Below the pieces are notes generated by a model. The model was not told where the DNA came from. It saw only the letters and a list, made by a program, of their open reading frames with translations, and made no database searches. The position numbers and the translations under genes were made by a program. DNA of 64,000 nt, from positions 1,054,001-1,118,000 of the forward strand of contig NZ_AP019655.1 in the NCBI RefSeq assembly GCF_009938205.1, in the 5' to 3' direction. The DNA comes from Vibrio panuliri (GTDB lineage: Bacteria > Pseudomonadota > Gammaproteobacteria > Enterobacterales > Vibrionaceae). Shown here in pieces: positions 18,630 to 26,921 of the stretch. The first letter of the stretch is position 1; each line of letters opens with the position of its first letter.

Positions 18630-20321
18630 ATGAATGAAACCCTACTTGCCCTAGTCGCATTTTCACCAATCGTGGTGGCTGCGATACTACTGGTTGGTCT
18701 TAATTGGCCAGCAAAACGTGCGATGCCTATCGCCTTTGGATTAACCGTCATTATCGCTTTGGTGTTCTGGGATATGTCACCGACCCGCGTGTTTGCATCT
18801 ATCTTTCAAGGCTTAGGTATTACTGTCTCCGTCCTCTGGATTGTGTTTGGCGCCATCTTCTTACTTAACACTCTCAAACACACCGGAGCGATCACCACCA
18901 TCCGTAATGGCTTCACAGACATCTCAGAAGACCGTCGCGTACAAGCAATCATTATTGCTTGGTGCTTTGGTTCATTTATTGAGGGCGCTTCTGGTTTTGG
19001 CACGCCGGCCGCGATTGCCGCACCTCTACTTGTTGCCATTGGTTTTCCAGCTCTAGCTGCGGTATTGATGGGGATGATGATCCAATCAACACCGGTATCA
19101 TTTGGTGCAGTAGGCACTCCTATCATTGTGGGTGTCAACAAAGGTCTCGACACGCACGGGATTGGCAACGTCCTGATTGAGAATGGTTCGTCATGGTCTG
19201 TTTATCTACAGCAGATCACATCTAGCGTCGCCATTATCCACGCTATTGTTGGCACACTGATCCCTGTGCTGATGGCGATGATGCTTACGCGCTTCTTTGG
19301 TAAGAACAAGAGCTGGCGCGAAGGACTCGATATCCTGCCGTTTGCTTTGTTTGCAGGCGTCGCGTTCACCGTGCCATATGCACTAACTGGCGTGTTCCTT
19401 GGTGCAGAGTTCCCATCTTTGATCGGTGGTCTTTGTGGCTTAGCGATTGTCGTCTCTGCCGCCAAAAAAGGATTTTTGGTACCAAAAACCAAATGGGACT
19501 TTGAATCGGAAGATAAATGGCCAGCTGAATGGTTGGGGTCGCTAAAAATTGACCTCAAAGATGATCAATCGAAACCAATGAGCCTGGTACTTGCATGGTT
19601 ACCATACGTATTGCTGGCTGTCGTACTCGTGGCAAGCCGTGTTAGTACTGAGTTTAAGGCTATGCTAACCAGCGTGAGCATTTCGTTTGGTAATATCCTC
19701 GGTGAAACTGGGGTGAGTACCGCGATTCAACCTCTTTACCTACCGGGTGGTATCTTGGTGTTCGTTGCATTAGTCGCAGTTTTACTGCAAGCCAAAAGTA
19801 TCAAACCGCTCGGTGCGGCATTTACAGAATCGAGTAAAACCCTGATCGGTGCAGGTTTTGTGTTGCTGTTTACTATCCCAATGGTACGTATCTTTATCAA
19901 CTCTGGTGTTAACGGTGCCGACTTGGCGAGTATGCCCGTCACTACTGCTAACTTTGCTGCTGGTATTGTGGGAACCGCATTCCCAGCACTCAGTGCAACC
20001 GTTGGGGCACTCGGCGCGTTTATCGCAGGATCAAACACGGTTTCCAACATGATGTTCAGCCAATTCCAGTTTGAAGTGGCGCAGACCTTGACCATATCAA
20101 GTGTTGTCGTCGTTGCTCTACAAGCGGTAGGCGCTGCGGCAGGTAATATGATTGCTATTCACAATGTGGTCGCGGCTTCGGCAACCGTTGGCTTATTGGG
20201 ACGCGAAGGTGCAACACTGCGTAAAACCGTCATCCCGACATTCTACTACCTAGTCATGACGGGAATTATCGGCCTTATCCTGATTTATGGCTTCCAATTT
20301 ACCGATGTCTTGATGAAATAA
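18630..20321 (+). CDS. lldP: L-lactate permease
   Basis: Inner-membrane lactate/proton symporter of 563 residues with about 12-14 hydrophobic segments. Family hallmarks include FIEGASGFGTPAAIAAPLLV near residues 114-133, QSTPVSFGAVGTPIIVG near 151-167 and AFPALSATVGALGAFIAGSN near 449-468. Ribosome site AAGGAAG is well placed. No L-lactate dehydrogenase gene (lldD or lldEFG) is next to it, so uptake and oxidation are not co-transcribed here. The divergent LysR gene is a likely regulator. Glycolate could be a second substrate, as in E. coli LldP/GlcA. Confidence 0.93.
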   Translation: MNETLLALVAFSPIVVAAILLVGLNWPAKRAMPIAFGLTVIIALVFWDMSPTRVFASIFQGLGITVSVLWIVFGAIFLLNTLKHTGAITTIRNGFTDISEDRRVQAIIIAWCFGSFIEGASGFGTPAAIAAPLLVAIGFPALAAVLMGMMIQSTPVSFGAVGTPIIVGVNKGLDTHGIGNVLIENGSSWSVYLQQITSSVAIIHAIVGTLIPVLMAMMLTRFFGKNKSWREGLDILPFALFAGVAFTVPYALTGVFLGAEFPSLIGGLCGLAIVVSAAKKGFLVPKTKWDFESEDKWPAEWLGSLKIDLKDDQSKPMSLVLAWLPYVLLAVVLVASRVSTEFKAMLTSVSISFGNILGETGVSTAIQPLYLPGGILVFVALVAVLLQAKSIKPLGAAFTESSKTLIGAGFVLLFTIPMVRIFINSGVNGADLASMPVTTANFAAGIVGTAFPALSATVGALGAFIAGSNTVSNMMFSQFQFEVAQTLTISSVVVVALQAVGAAAGNMIAIHNVVAASATVGLLGREGATLRKTVIPTFYYLVMTGIIGLILIYGFQFTDVLMK

Positions 20322-20553
20322 TCTTCTTGGGGTTGGCTCTTATAACACAACCCCACTCCCCCAAATTTGGCACTGGTGCTCACACTGTCCGACAAGACGA
20401 CAACCAACCCCTATATGGTTGTTCCCTCACGAGCATCAGCGCCAAATACTCACTCTGTTGAACTTAACCACGCCTCCCTTCAACTGTGGTTGATTCCTCT
20501 TCCTCTGTCGTTGTACTCTTTATTTGTAACGTACTGATGTATTTGAGGTAGCG

Positions 20554-21174
20554 ATGAAAATCATTATTTTGCACGGTCTATATATGCATGGTTTAGTAAT
20601 GCAGCCACTAAGCCATAAGCTGCGCAAATTCGGTTATGACACACAAGTGATTACCTACAACACCGTTGCTATCGATAAATCTCGAGTATTTAAAAAGATC
20701 GATCAAGTTCTAAGCGCGGAGCAGCCAAACATCTTAGTTGGCCACAGCCTTGGAGGGTTGATTATTAAAGCCTATCTAGCTGAAAGAAAACCAAGTACCG
20801 AGACCATCAGTCATGTCATCGCCATTGGTAGTCCAATTAAAGGGGCTTCAATTGTTGCCCGTATGCAGCAACTTGGTATTGATAGGATGCTGGGTAACTC
20901 ACCACAGCACGGACTCAATCTTCATGATGATCAGTGGCAATTCCCACAGAAGTTAGGTTGTATTGCGGGCACCCTCCCCGTTGGTGCGCGCGCATTACTC
21001 ATGATGGATAGTCGCATCCTCTCAGATGGTACGGTCACGGTTGATGAAACGAAGATTGATGGCATGGCCGATCATATCTGCACGCCCAGTTCCCATACCA
21101 GTCTGATTTATAACTCCTTTGTTCCAAAACAAATTGACTATTTTATCCAACACAATTGCTTTGAAGCCGCTTAA
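20554..21174 (+). CDS. Alpha/beta hydrolase (lipase/esterase-like)
   Basis: 206-residue protein with an alpha/beta-hydrolase fold beginning MKIIILHGLYMHG. The nucleophile elbow is GHSLGG (Ser near residue 69); candidate acid and base are Asp in DGTVTVDETK near 160 and His in SSHTSLI near 188. There is no signal peptide, so it is cytoplasmic as read. It resembles short triacylglycerol-lipase-like or PGAP1-like hydrolases that act on esters. Monocistronic with a good ribosome site (GAGGTAG). Substrate unknown. Confidence 0.82.
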   Translation: MKIIILHGLYMHGLVMQPLSHKLRKFGYDTQVITYNTVAIDKSRVFKKIDQVLSAEQPNILVGHSLGGLIIKAYLAERKPSTETISHVIAIGSPIKGASIVARMQQLGIDRMLGNSPQHGLNLHDDQWQFPQKLGCIAGTLPVGARALLMMDSRILSDGTVTVDETKIDGMADHICTPSSHTSLIYNSFVPKQIDYFIQHNCFEAA

Positions 21175-21184
21175 CGTGGATGAC

Positions 21185-21216
21185 TAACTGCCGTCAGCTA
21201 ACGGCAGCTAGTTACT
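21185..21216. terminator. Hairpin between convergent hydrolase and acetyltransferase genes
   Basis: Inverted repeat CTGCCGT/ACGGCAG (21188-21194 and 21201-21207) extended by outer AACT/AGTT pairing. It lies between two convergent stop codons. No U-run, so a weak terminator at best. Confidence 0.45.
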
Positions 21217-21225
21217 ATATCGCGG

Positions 21226-21867
21226 CTATGACTTTAAACCTTGCTCATAGGCGGCGATAGCTTCTCTTAGCGCCGTTATGTCTGAAGTGCATAAGTGACG
21301 TTTTAAGCTCTCAAACTTCTCTTCCGGCCATTGATAAATCTTCAATGCTAGTAACTGTTCGATAGTTACTGAGTCAAAGCGGTATCGCACAACTTTCGCT
21401 GGTGAGCCAGCAACGATACTATAGGGTTCAACATCCTTGGTAACGACACTGTTCGCCGCAATCACAGCCCCTTCGTCTATTGAAACACCCGGCATGATCA
21501 TCGCACGCATACCGACCCACGCACCGTCACCAATATAGGTATCCCCTTTGCCTTGATACGCTTCTTCGATGTAATCCATAAACGGATACAAGCAAAACCA
21601 ATCGACTCGATGGGTATGATTACCGCCCATTAAGATAACCGCCTCGGCGCCAATGCAAACGTAGTCGCCTATATAGAGCTTATCGATTTCCCAGCGCGGT
21701 TCCCACTGGCGACTAACTTCATCACCATGCAGATACCTAACGACTGATTGTTCAAAACCGTTGTCCCAACAATCGCTGTAATAACTGTGCGAACCTTTGA
21801 TAATGATATTCGGATTGCTGACCACTTCATGCAGCAACTGAAATTTTGACCAATGCTTTTTTGGCAT
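21226..21867 (-). CDS. CatB-type (xenobiotic) O-acetyltransferase
   Basis: Hexapeptide-repeat (left-handed beta-helix) acetyltransferase using acetyl-CoA, about 213 residues. I choose the ATG at 21867, six bases after AGAGG, rather than an upstream TTG. Family features are NPNIIIKGSHSYYS near 18-31, the catalytic His in GGNHTHRVDWF near 80, and repeats such as IGDGAWVGMRAMIMPGVSI and GAVIAANSVVTKDVEPYSIV. It is in the VatD/CatB group that includes chloramphenicol and streptogramin acetylases, but many chromosomal members have other or unknown acceptors; drug resistance is not implied. Confidence 0.85.
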   Translation of the reverse strand: MPKKHWSKFQLLHEVVSNPNIIIKGSHSYYSDCWDNGFEQSVVRYLHGDEVSRQWEPRWEIDKLYIGDYVCIGAEAVILMGGNHTHRVDWFCLYPFMDYIEEAYQGKGDTYIGDGAWVGMRAMIMPGVSIDEGAVIAANSVVTKDVEPYSIVAGSPAKVVRYRFDSVTIEQLLALKIYQWPEEKFESLKRHLCTSDITALREAIAAYEQGLKS

Positions 21868-22089
21868 TTTGGACCTCTTACTATTGTAGAAAATCAAACT
21901 GTAAACCTAATCGTTATCGATGGTTCGTCAGTGGATTCGAGGCTGTTTTAACAAAGGGATAGATCGCATAGTAGTCTCCAATTTATCTTCACGATCATAA
22001 CACAACCCTAGTAAATAAAGAGGAAACGCTTGAGCAACAAGGAACGATTGAAAATAGAGCTTGATCCATAACTCTCTCACCTCTATCAT

Positions 22090-22105
22090 ATCGTTATTCG
22101 ACGAT
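22090..22105 (+). promoter_or_regulatory. ArsR-type operator upstream of arsR
   Basis: Inverted repeat ATCGTTATTCGACGAT (arms ATCGT and ACGAT, GTTATTCGAC centre) just 17 bases before the arsR start. The same 20-base motif with one change recurs before the arsenite pump gene (22515). The pairing of the two sites identifies them as the likely binding site of the ArsR encoded between them. The next site is a perfect 6-4-6 palindrome. Confidence 0.7.
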
Positions 22106-22122
22106 TAACTATCTCTTGATTT

Positions 22123-22461
22123 ATGACCCAATGTAGTACGCTAAACTCAACGGTTTTAGAGGCAACACCAGCAGAACTCGAACTGGAGCAACAATTTGCC
22201 GCTCAGGCAAAAGCGTTGGCACACCCAGCCAGAGTGCGTATTCTCAAAACATTGCTCGTGTTGGAAAGTATGGGTGGCTGTTTAAATGGCGATCTGGTTT
22301 CTCAATTGGGTTTAGCCCAATCAACGGTGTCTGAGCATCTGCGCATTTTAAAAGCGGCTGGATTCATTACCGCGGAGCCTAATCCACCAAAAACTTGTTA
22401 TCGCATTGCGCCTCAAGCAGCCAAGCAATTTATTAGCATGTTTGAACAGATCACAGGTTAG
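22123..22461 (+). CDS. arsR: ArsR-family metalloregulator
   Basis: 112-residue winged-helix repressor. After an acidic N-terminus, the fold begins at AKALAHPARVRILKTLL (about 28-44); the recognition helix is LAQSTVSEHLRILKAAG (about 66-82) and the wing ends in NPPKTCYRIAP. Cys residues at about 52 and 90 and one at position 4 could bind As(III), but the classical ELCVCDL motif is replaced by GGCLNGDLV, so the metal site differs from E. coli ArsR. It directly precedes the acr3 gene. There is no clear ribosome site before the ATG, and a later start is possible. Confidence 0.85.
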   Translation: MTQCSTLNSTVLEATPAELELEQQFAAQAKALAHPARVRILKTLLVLESMGGCLNGDLVSQLGLAQSTVSEHLRILKAAGFITAEPNPPKTCYRIAPQAAKQFISMFEQITG

Positions 22462-22514
22462 TCTATCGATAGTTCAGGGGAGAGAACTCCCCTCAAAATT
22501 TTTTGCTTAATTAT

Positions 22515-22530
22515 ATCGTCATTCGACGAT
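22515..22530 (+). promoter_or_regulatory. ArsR-type operator upstream of acr3
   Basis: Perfect palindrome ATCGTC-ATTC-GACGAT, followed by TAAC as at the arsR site. It lies 15 bases before the acr3 start codon, inside the arsR-acr3 intergenic region, suggesting that the pump gene has its own repressible promoter. Confidence 0.72.
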
Positions 22531-22545
22531 TAACGAAGAGAAACT

Positions 22546-23613
22546 ATGAATACTACAACTCAGCCAATTAAAAGACCCAAGATGGGCTTTCTTGATCGCT
22601 ATTTAACGCTGTGGATTTTTATTGCGATGGCGGTCGGAGTCGCGCTTGGCGCCCTTTTCCCAGAAATTGCTCAATGGAATGAAGCGATGTCAGTGGGTTC
22701 AACCAACGTTCCATTAGCAATCGGCTTAATTTTGATGATGTATCCACCATTAGCCAAAGTTGACTACAGCCTATTAGGTAAAGTTAAGCAGGATAAACAA
22801 GCCATAAAACTATCGCTGTTTATGAACTGGATTGTAGGTCCGATTTTAATGTTCGTTCTCGCACTCACCTTTTTGGGCGACCACCCTGGTTATATGGTGG
22901 GTATTATTCTGATTGGCCTTGCTCGTTGTATTGCTATGGTTCTCGTGTGGAACGATATCGGCGGCGGAAACAAAGAGTATGGTGCTGCTCTTGTCGCAAT
23001 CAACAGTGCATTTCAAATCGTTACCTATAGCTTTATGGCATGGCTGTTTATCACGGTATTACCGCCATTGTTCGGTTACCAAGGATTTGCGGTTGATATT
23101 TCTATGCTCGATATTGCCGAAAGCGTACTTATTTACTTAGGAATTCCATTTCTAGCAGGTTTTCTAAGCCGAAAATTATTGGTAAAAGCAAAAGGTGAGA
23201 CTTGGTATAACGAGCAATTTATTCCGGCGATTTCACCAATTACATTAGTCGCATTGCTTGCCACTATCGTTCTTATGTTTAGTCTTAAGGGTGAAATGAT
23301 CCTAGAGCTGCCAATGGATGTGGTCCGAGTAGCAATACCACTGACTATCTACTTTGTCGTCATGTTCTTTACGAGCTTTTATGTTGGTAAGTACATGGGT
23401 ATCGAGTATGACAAAAATGCGTCGATAGCATTTACCGCGACGGGTAATAACTTTGAACTTGCGATTGCCGTCTCTATCGCGGTATTCGGCTTGAACTCGG
23501 ATCAAGCATTTGCAGGAGTAATCGGGCCACTGATTGAAGTTCCGGTGCTGATTGCGCTGGTTAACGTCGCGTTGAGACTCAAACAGCGTTATCCAAAATG
23601 GGTTAATGCGTAA
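22546..23613 (+). CDS. acr3: Arsenite efflux transporter, ACR3 family
   Basis: Inner-membrane As(III) exporter of 355 residues with about ten membrane helices. The ACR3 signature is GLARCIAMVLVWNDIGGGNK near residues 124-143, including the conserved Cys127 required for arsenite transport in the family, and FTATGNNFELAIAVSIAVFG near 301-320. ACR3 is distinct from ArsB despite the same job. A good ribosome site (GAAGAG) precedes the ATG. The gene follows arsR and ends at a strong terminator. No arsC reductase gene lies next to it. Confidence 0.93.
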   Translation: MNTTTQPIKRPKMGFLDRYLTLWIFIAMAVGVALGALFPEIAQWNEAMSVGSTNVPLAIGLILMMYPPLAKVDYSLLGKVKQDKQAIKLSLFMNWIVGPILMFVLALTFLGDHPGYMVGIILIGLARCIAMVLVWNDIGGGNKEYGAALVAINSAFQIVTYSFMAWLFITVLPPLFGYQGFAVDISMLDIAESVLIYLGIPFLAGFLSRKLLVKAKGETWYNEQFIPAISPITLVALLATIVLMFSLKGEMILELPMDVVRVAIPLTIYFVVMFFTSFYVGKYMGIEYDKNASIAFTATGNNFELAIAVSIAVFGLNSDQAFAGVIGPLIEVPVLIALVNVALRLKQRYPKWVNA

Positions 23614-23660
23614 GCTCGCCCTGAGTTGTACAAATTAGCAATATAGCGTTCAAACGAAGC

Positions 23661-23688
23661 AAGAGGGCAAACTGCCCTCTTTCTTTTT
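23661..23688 (+). terminator. Rho-independent terminator of acr3
   Basis: Perfect 8-bp stem AAGAGGGC/GCCCTCTT (23661-23668 and 23674-23681) with a five-base loop, followed by TCTTTTT. It lies 48 bases past the acr3 stop and just before the end of the convergent EIIC-EAL gene. Confidence 0.9.
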
Positions 23689-23697
23689 ACGTTAGAT

Positions 23698-25794
23698 CTA
23701 TGATTGGCAGAACATTGCTGCGCTCTGCACTTCATGGAAAGGCATTGGCTTATAAAAGTAAAAGCCTTGGATAAGATTGATGCCCTGCTGCTGCATGAAA
23801 TCGACTTCTTCTTGCGTCTCCACGCCTTCAACAACAATTTCTGCCCCTGTTGTTCTGACCAATTGACTGGTTAGGCTAAACATTTCTTTGCCATTTTTCT
23901 GCTTAAGATTAAGCACAAGTGAGCGGTCTATTTTCACCTTATCAAACTCGTACTTACTCAGATAACCAATCGATGAGTAACCCGCACCGAAATCATCTAA
24001 GGCAATCCGAATGCCTCTATGTCGTAGTTCTTGCAGCACCGCCCAAGTGCGCTTTTCATCTTGGATCAATAAGTCTTCGGTAATTTCAAACTCAACCTGG
24101 TTAAACGACAAGTTACTCTTTTGAATCAAATTCACCACGATACTGGCAAAATTATCGATCAAAAATGTATCTGGTGAAATATTAATCGACACTTTGAAAT
24201 CGGGATTAATCGCCAATGGTGCCACTTCATCCAGTGCTTGCTTGACAACCCAAAGATCCAGCTCTGAGGTCAATCCTAGCTTGGCAAAAGAAGGCAAAAA
24301 CCACGGTGGCGTAATTTTCCCATCATAACCTTTATGTCGAATTAACACCTCCAACGAGTTCACACACTCTTTGCTCATATCGTATTGCGGTTGATAAAAC
24401 AGAACAAACTCGCCAGTTTTCTGCAACTTGCTAATTTGGCGCTGCGCCGCCAAGTTTGCACTCATTTGTGGCAATACACCCATAACCGAACGACTATTGC
24501 CCAGATCTCGATAGTTAAACAAGTTGTCAGATAGCCCTTTGGTGAAAATCGCATTTGACCCTGCCACTTTATCCATTTGTTTAAAGAACGGCAGATAGAT
24601 AACGATACCCATCAAGATAATTACCAATTGCAAAACTGATGCTGCAAGATCATGGCCTGTAGCTAGATAGCCACTGAAAAACGCTGGCGTCATCCAACTG
24701 ATAAATGTCGAAACAGGCGCGACCCATCCTAACGAAGTGGCAATATAGGCCACAGTCAAACTGGCAAGTGGTGTGATCAAAAATGGGATCACCAAAACTG
24801 GGTTAAAGATGATTGGTAAACCAAACAGTATCGGCTCATTAATGTTAAAAATACTAAGAATCAACGTCGCGATAGCCAGTGTTCGGTAGCCTTTATTTTG
24901 GGTAAAAAACAGCATGCAAAGCACTAAGCTCAGTGTATTGCCTGCCCCCCCAATTCCCGCATACACGTCATAGAAGTTGCTGGTGAGAATCGGCAGTTGT
25001 GTACCAAAGTTGTGGTACAAATCAAAACTTTGTACCGTGAACTCATACAGCTCACTTTTGAGCGGCGAAAAGATAATGTGCCCATTAACGCCAATCGCCC
25101 AGAATAGGTTTCGAGCCAGTTCGTATAGCAGAGCGTCACTCAGCGAGTACTCATCTAAGCTTGGCACTAAACGAGCAAAGTCAGCGAATGATTGAATCCA
25201 ACCTTTAAATAGAAAGCCAGCTCCCGCATAAAGAACCACCATAAAGATACACGCACCCACTAAGTTTATCGTCTGATCAACGACGTTGGGTAACTCACTC
25301 TCCATAAACAGCTTTTTGCGCTCTAGCACTTGTGTTGTCTTGCTGACTAACAAAGGGATGATGATCGCAAGCGGATAGTTAGTTGGGATAATCGTACCTG
25401 GGTGCAACATCCCCCACTCGTGACCAAGAATCACGTAAATAAGCAGGGATGGTGTAATAACGTTGGTTCGCGAAGTCTTGTGCAGTGTCGCCAAAAACTG
25501 CGAGTAATAGACCACCAGCAGAATTGGAAAGAGTTTCCAAATCAGCGTGCTGGAGAACAGGATTTTGTTTGCGAGATATGACTGACCAATAACCGATAGC
25601 CCATTACCCAGCAGCATACAAAATGCTGAGATAAGGCTGATTGGTAACAGCATTAGGAACACATTACACAAGCCATTGATGTAATGGTTCTCAGATGTAC
25701 GTTCAATAAAACGATACAGTGTTTTAACGTTCATTTCGGGCTCTTTCTGATTATTTGCGTTATGCAAGCCATGCAAATAGAAATGCCGCTTCAT
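23698..25794 (-). CDS. PTS EIIC-like membrane domain fused to EAL phosphodiesterase
   Basis: Membrane protein of up to 698 residues. About residues 25-420 form a lactose/cellobiose-type EIIC domain with about ten helices and the family motif NINEPILFGLPIIFNPVLVI near 320-340. Residues about 450-695 form an EAL domain with its key residues kept: Glu in LEVLIRH, NISPDTF, EITEDLL, DDFGAGYSS, KIDRSL and VVEGVET, so it should degrade c-di-GMP. No EIIA or EIIB part is present or adjacent. Two starts are possible: 25794 (after AAGGAAAG) and 25734 (residue 21, MNVKTLYRF). I infer a sugar-sensing phosphodiesterase rather than a transporter. Confidence 0.88.
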   Translation of the reverse strand: MKRHFYLHGLHNANNQKEPEMNVKTLYRFIERTSENHYINGLCNVFLMLLPISLISAFCMLLGNGLSVIGQSYLANKILFSSTLIWKLFPILLVVYYSQFLATLHKTSRTNVITPSLLIYVILGHEWGMLHPGTIIPTNYPLAIIIPLLVSKTTQVLERKKLFMESELPNVVDQTINLVGACIFMVVLYAGAGFLFKGWIQSFADFARLVPSLDEYSLSDALLYELARNLFWAIGVNGHIIFSPLKSELYEFTVQSFDLYHNFGTQLPILTSNFYDVYAGIGGAGNTLSLVLCMLFFTQNKGYRTLAIATLILSIFNINEPILFGLPIIFNPVLVIPFLITPLASLTVAYIATSLGWVAPVSTFISWMTPAFFSGYLATGHDLAASVLQLVIILMGIVIYLPFFKQMDKVAGSNAIFTKGLSDNLFNYRDLGNSRSVMGVLPQMSANLAAQRQISKLQKTGEFVLFYQPQYDMSKECVNSLEVLIRHKGYDGKITPPWFLPSFAKLGLTSELDLWVVKQALDEVAPLAINPDFKVSINISPDTFLIDNFASIVVNLIQKSNLSFNQVEFEITEDLLIQDEKRTWAVLQELRHRGIRIALDDFGAGYSSIGYLSKYEFDKVKIDRSLVLNLKQKNGKEMFSLTSQLVRTTGAEIVVEGVETQEEVDFMQQQGINLIQGFYFYKPMPFHEVQSAAMFCQS

Positions 25795-25924
25795 TCTTTC
25801 CTTGTTATGTCGCCCTCGATTAAGGGTGGTTGATCTATCAACAGCGCCAAACTGACTAATTATTGGTTATCCACTTATTTCATAGAACATCGTGTGATAT
25901 ATAAGCAAGCAGGCGCAAAGTACT

Positions 25925-25957
25925 CCCAATGGAATCAAACTTCCATTGGGATTTTTA
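25925..25957 (+). terminator. Orphan intrinsic terminator, possible end of a small RNA
   Basis: Perfect 10-bp stem CCCAATGGAA/TTCCATTGGG (25925-25934 and 25941-25950) with a six-base loop, then ATTTTTAATC on the plus strand. No plus-strand gene lies upstream within 2 kb. A TGATATAT box at about 25890-25900 could be the -10 of a short transcript of about 60 bases. On the minus strand, where mscS ends at 26021, no U-run follows. Confidence 0.55.
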
Positions 25958-26020
25958 ATCTTCACGATTAATTAGCAGTGATTATAAATAGTGCGATACA
26001 CATCAATTAAATCTCTGTTT

Positions 26021-26869
26021 TTACTCATCTATTTTGCGAGGGAAACGTAGCTCATAGAGTTGCATAAAATCTTCACGGATGAGTTGCTCGATATGGTTTG
26101 CTTGATCTGTTGGGCAGAAAATCATCACGTGAATATTTTGCTCCCCCGTTGGAGTGCTATTGATATGAATATGTGGCTCTGAGCCGGGTAGATCGACACC
26201 AGCATGGCGCTCAATGATCGAGTTATAACGACGGGCAACTTCGATAAAACCGAGGCAGTGTTCATCAATTTTCAAGGTCAACTCAGGCAACATTGGATAC
26301 AAGTTGACAAAATCTCTCACCACAATGGAAAAGTCGTGATAGACAAAGCGCTTCATAAAATTGAGGTTCTTAACTGGATAGGTAAAGAACATACTGTTAG
26401 GCAGCGTCGCTGTCTTACCGGTGAAATGATATTGACCATGATACAGGTCTATTTCTTGGATCACCGTTGCCATCATATTGTGCTCTATCACTTCGCCGCA
26501 CAGTTTGCCAACTTCTATCCAGTCGCCAATACGAAATGAACGCGAACTGGCACGTTGAATAGAACCGGTGAAACAGAGAATGATCTCTTTACTCGCGACC
26601 ACCACTGCGACTGCAATCGCGGTGAGAGACAAGGCAAACTCATTGATCTCTGACTGCCAAAGAATAAACAGCAGAATAACCATAATGGTAAAGGAACCAT
26701 TCTTGGTGCGAGACATCCAATTGCGCTGCTCCTCAGAGACAAACGCTACATCCCCGCGAATTTTCGACAGCGTAAAGCGCCGTATTAAAGAGATAAGGGC
26801 TATGATCAGAACGGAAAAGACTAATTTATGCGTGAGAAGAAAATCGATTACTACTTTTACTTTCTCCAC
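26021..26869 (-). CDS. Small-conductance mechanosensitive channel (MscS family)
   Basis: Inner-membrane tension-gated channel protein of 282 residues. Two to three helices at the N-terminus (about 10-100) lead into a pore-lining helix, then the MscS beta domain: FRIGDWIEVGKLCGEVIEHN near 111-130 and TLPNSMFFTYPVKN near 155-168. The start is GTG at 26869, six bases after AGGAG. It follows the DM13-protein gene by 52 bases on the same strand. Lacks the extra N-terminal helices of MscK/YbdG-type channels. Likely osmotic-downshock relief. Confidence 0.85.
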   Translation of the reverse strand: MEKVKVVIDFLLTHKLVFSVLIIALISLIRRFTLSKIRGDVAFVSEEQRNWMSRTKNGSFTIMVILLFILWQSEINEFALSLTAIAVAVVVASKEIILCFTGSIQRASSRSFRIGDWIEVGKLCGEVIEHNMMATVIQEIDLYHGQYHFTGKTATLPNSMFFTYPVKNLNFMKRFVYHDFSIVVRDFVNLYPMLPELTLKIDEHCLGFIEVARRYNSIIERHAGVDLPGSEPHIHINSTPTGEQNIHVMIFCPTDQANHIEQLIREDFMQLYELRFPRKIDE

Positions 26870-26921
26870 GTGTTACTCCTGTATACGGTTTAATTTGTGC
26901 ATTCACTCATTCAATGCTTAT

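Noticed and set aside
20329..20354. GGGGTTG/CAACCCC hairpin after lldP
   Set aside because: Pairing is real but short, with a 12-base loop and no U-run, so not listed as a terminator.
21226..21867. Chloramphenicol resistance gene
   Set aside because: The fold is CatB-like, but chromosomal members of this family mostly have other or unknown acceptors, so I do not claim drug resistance.
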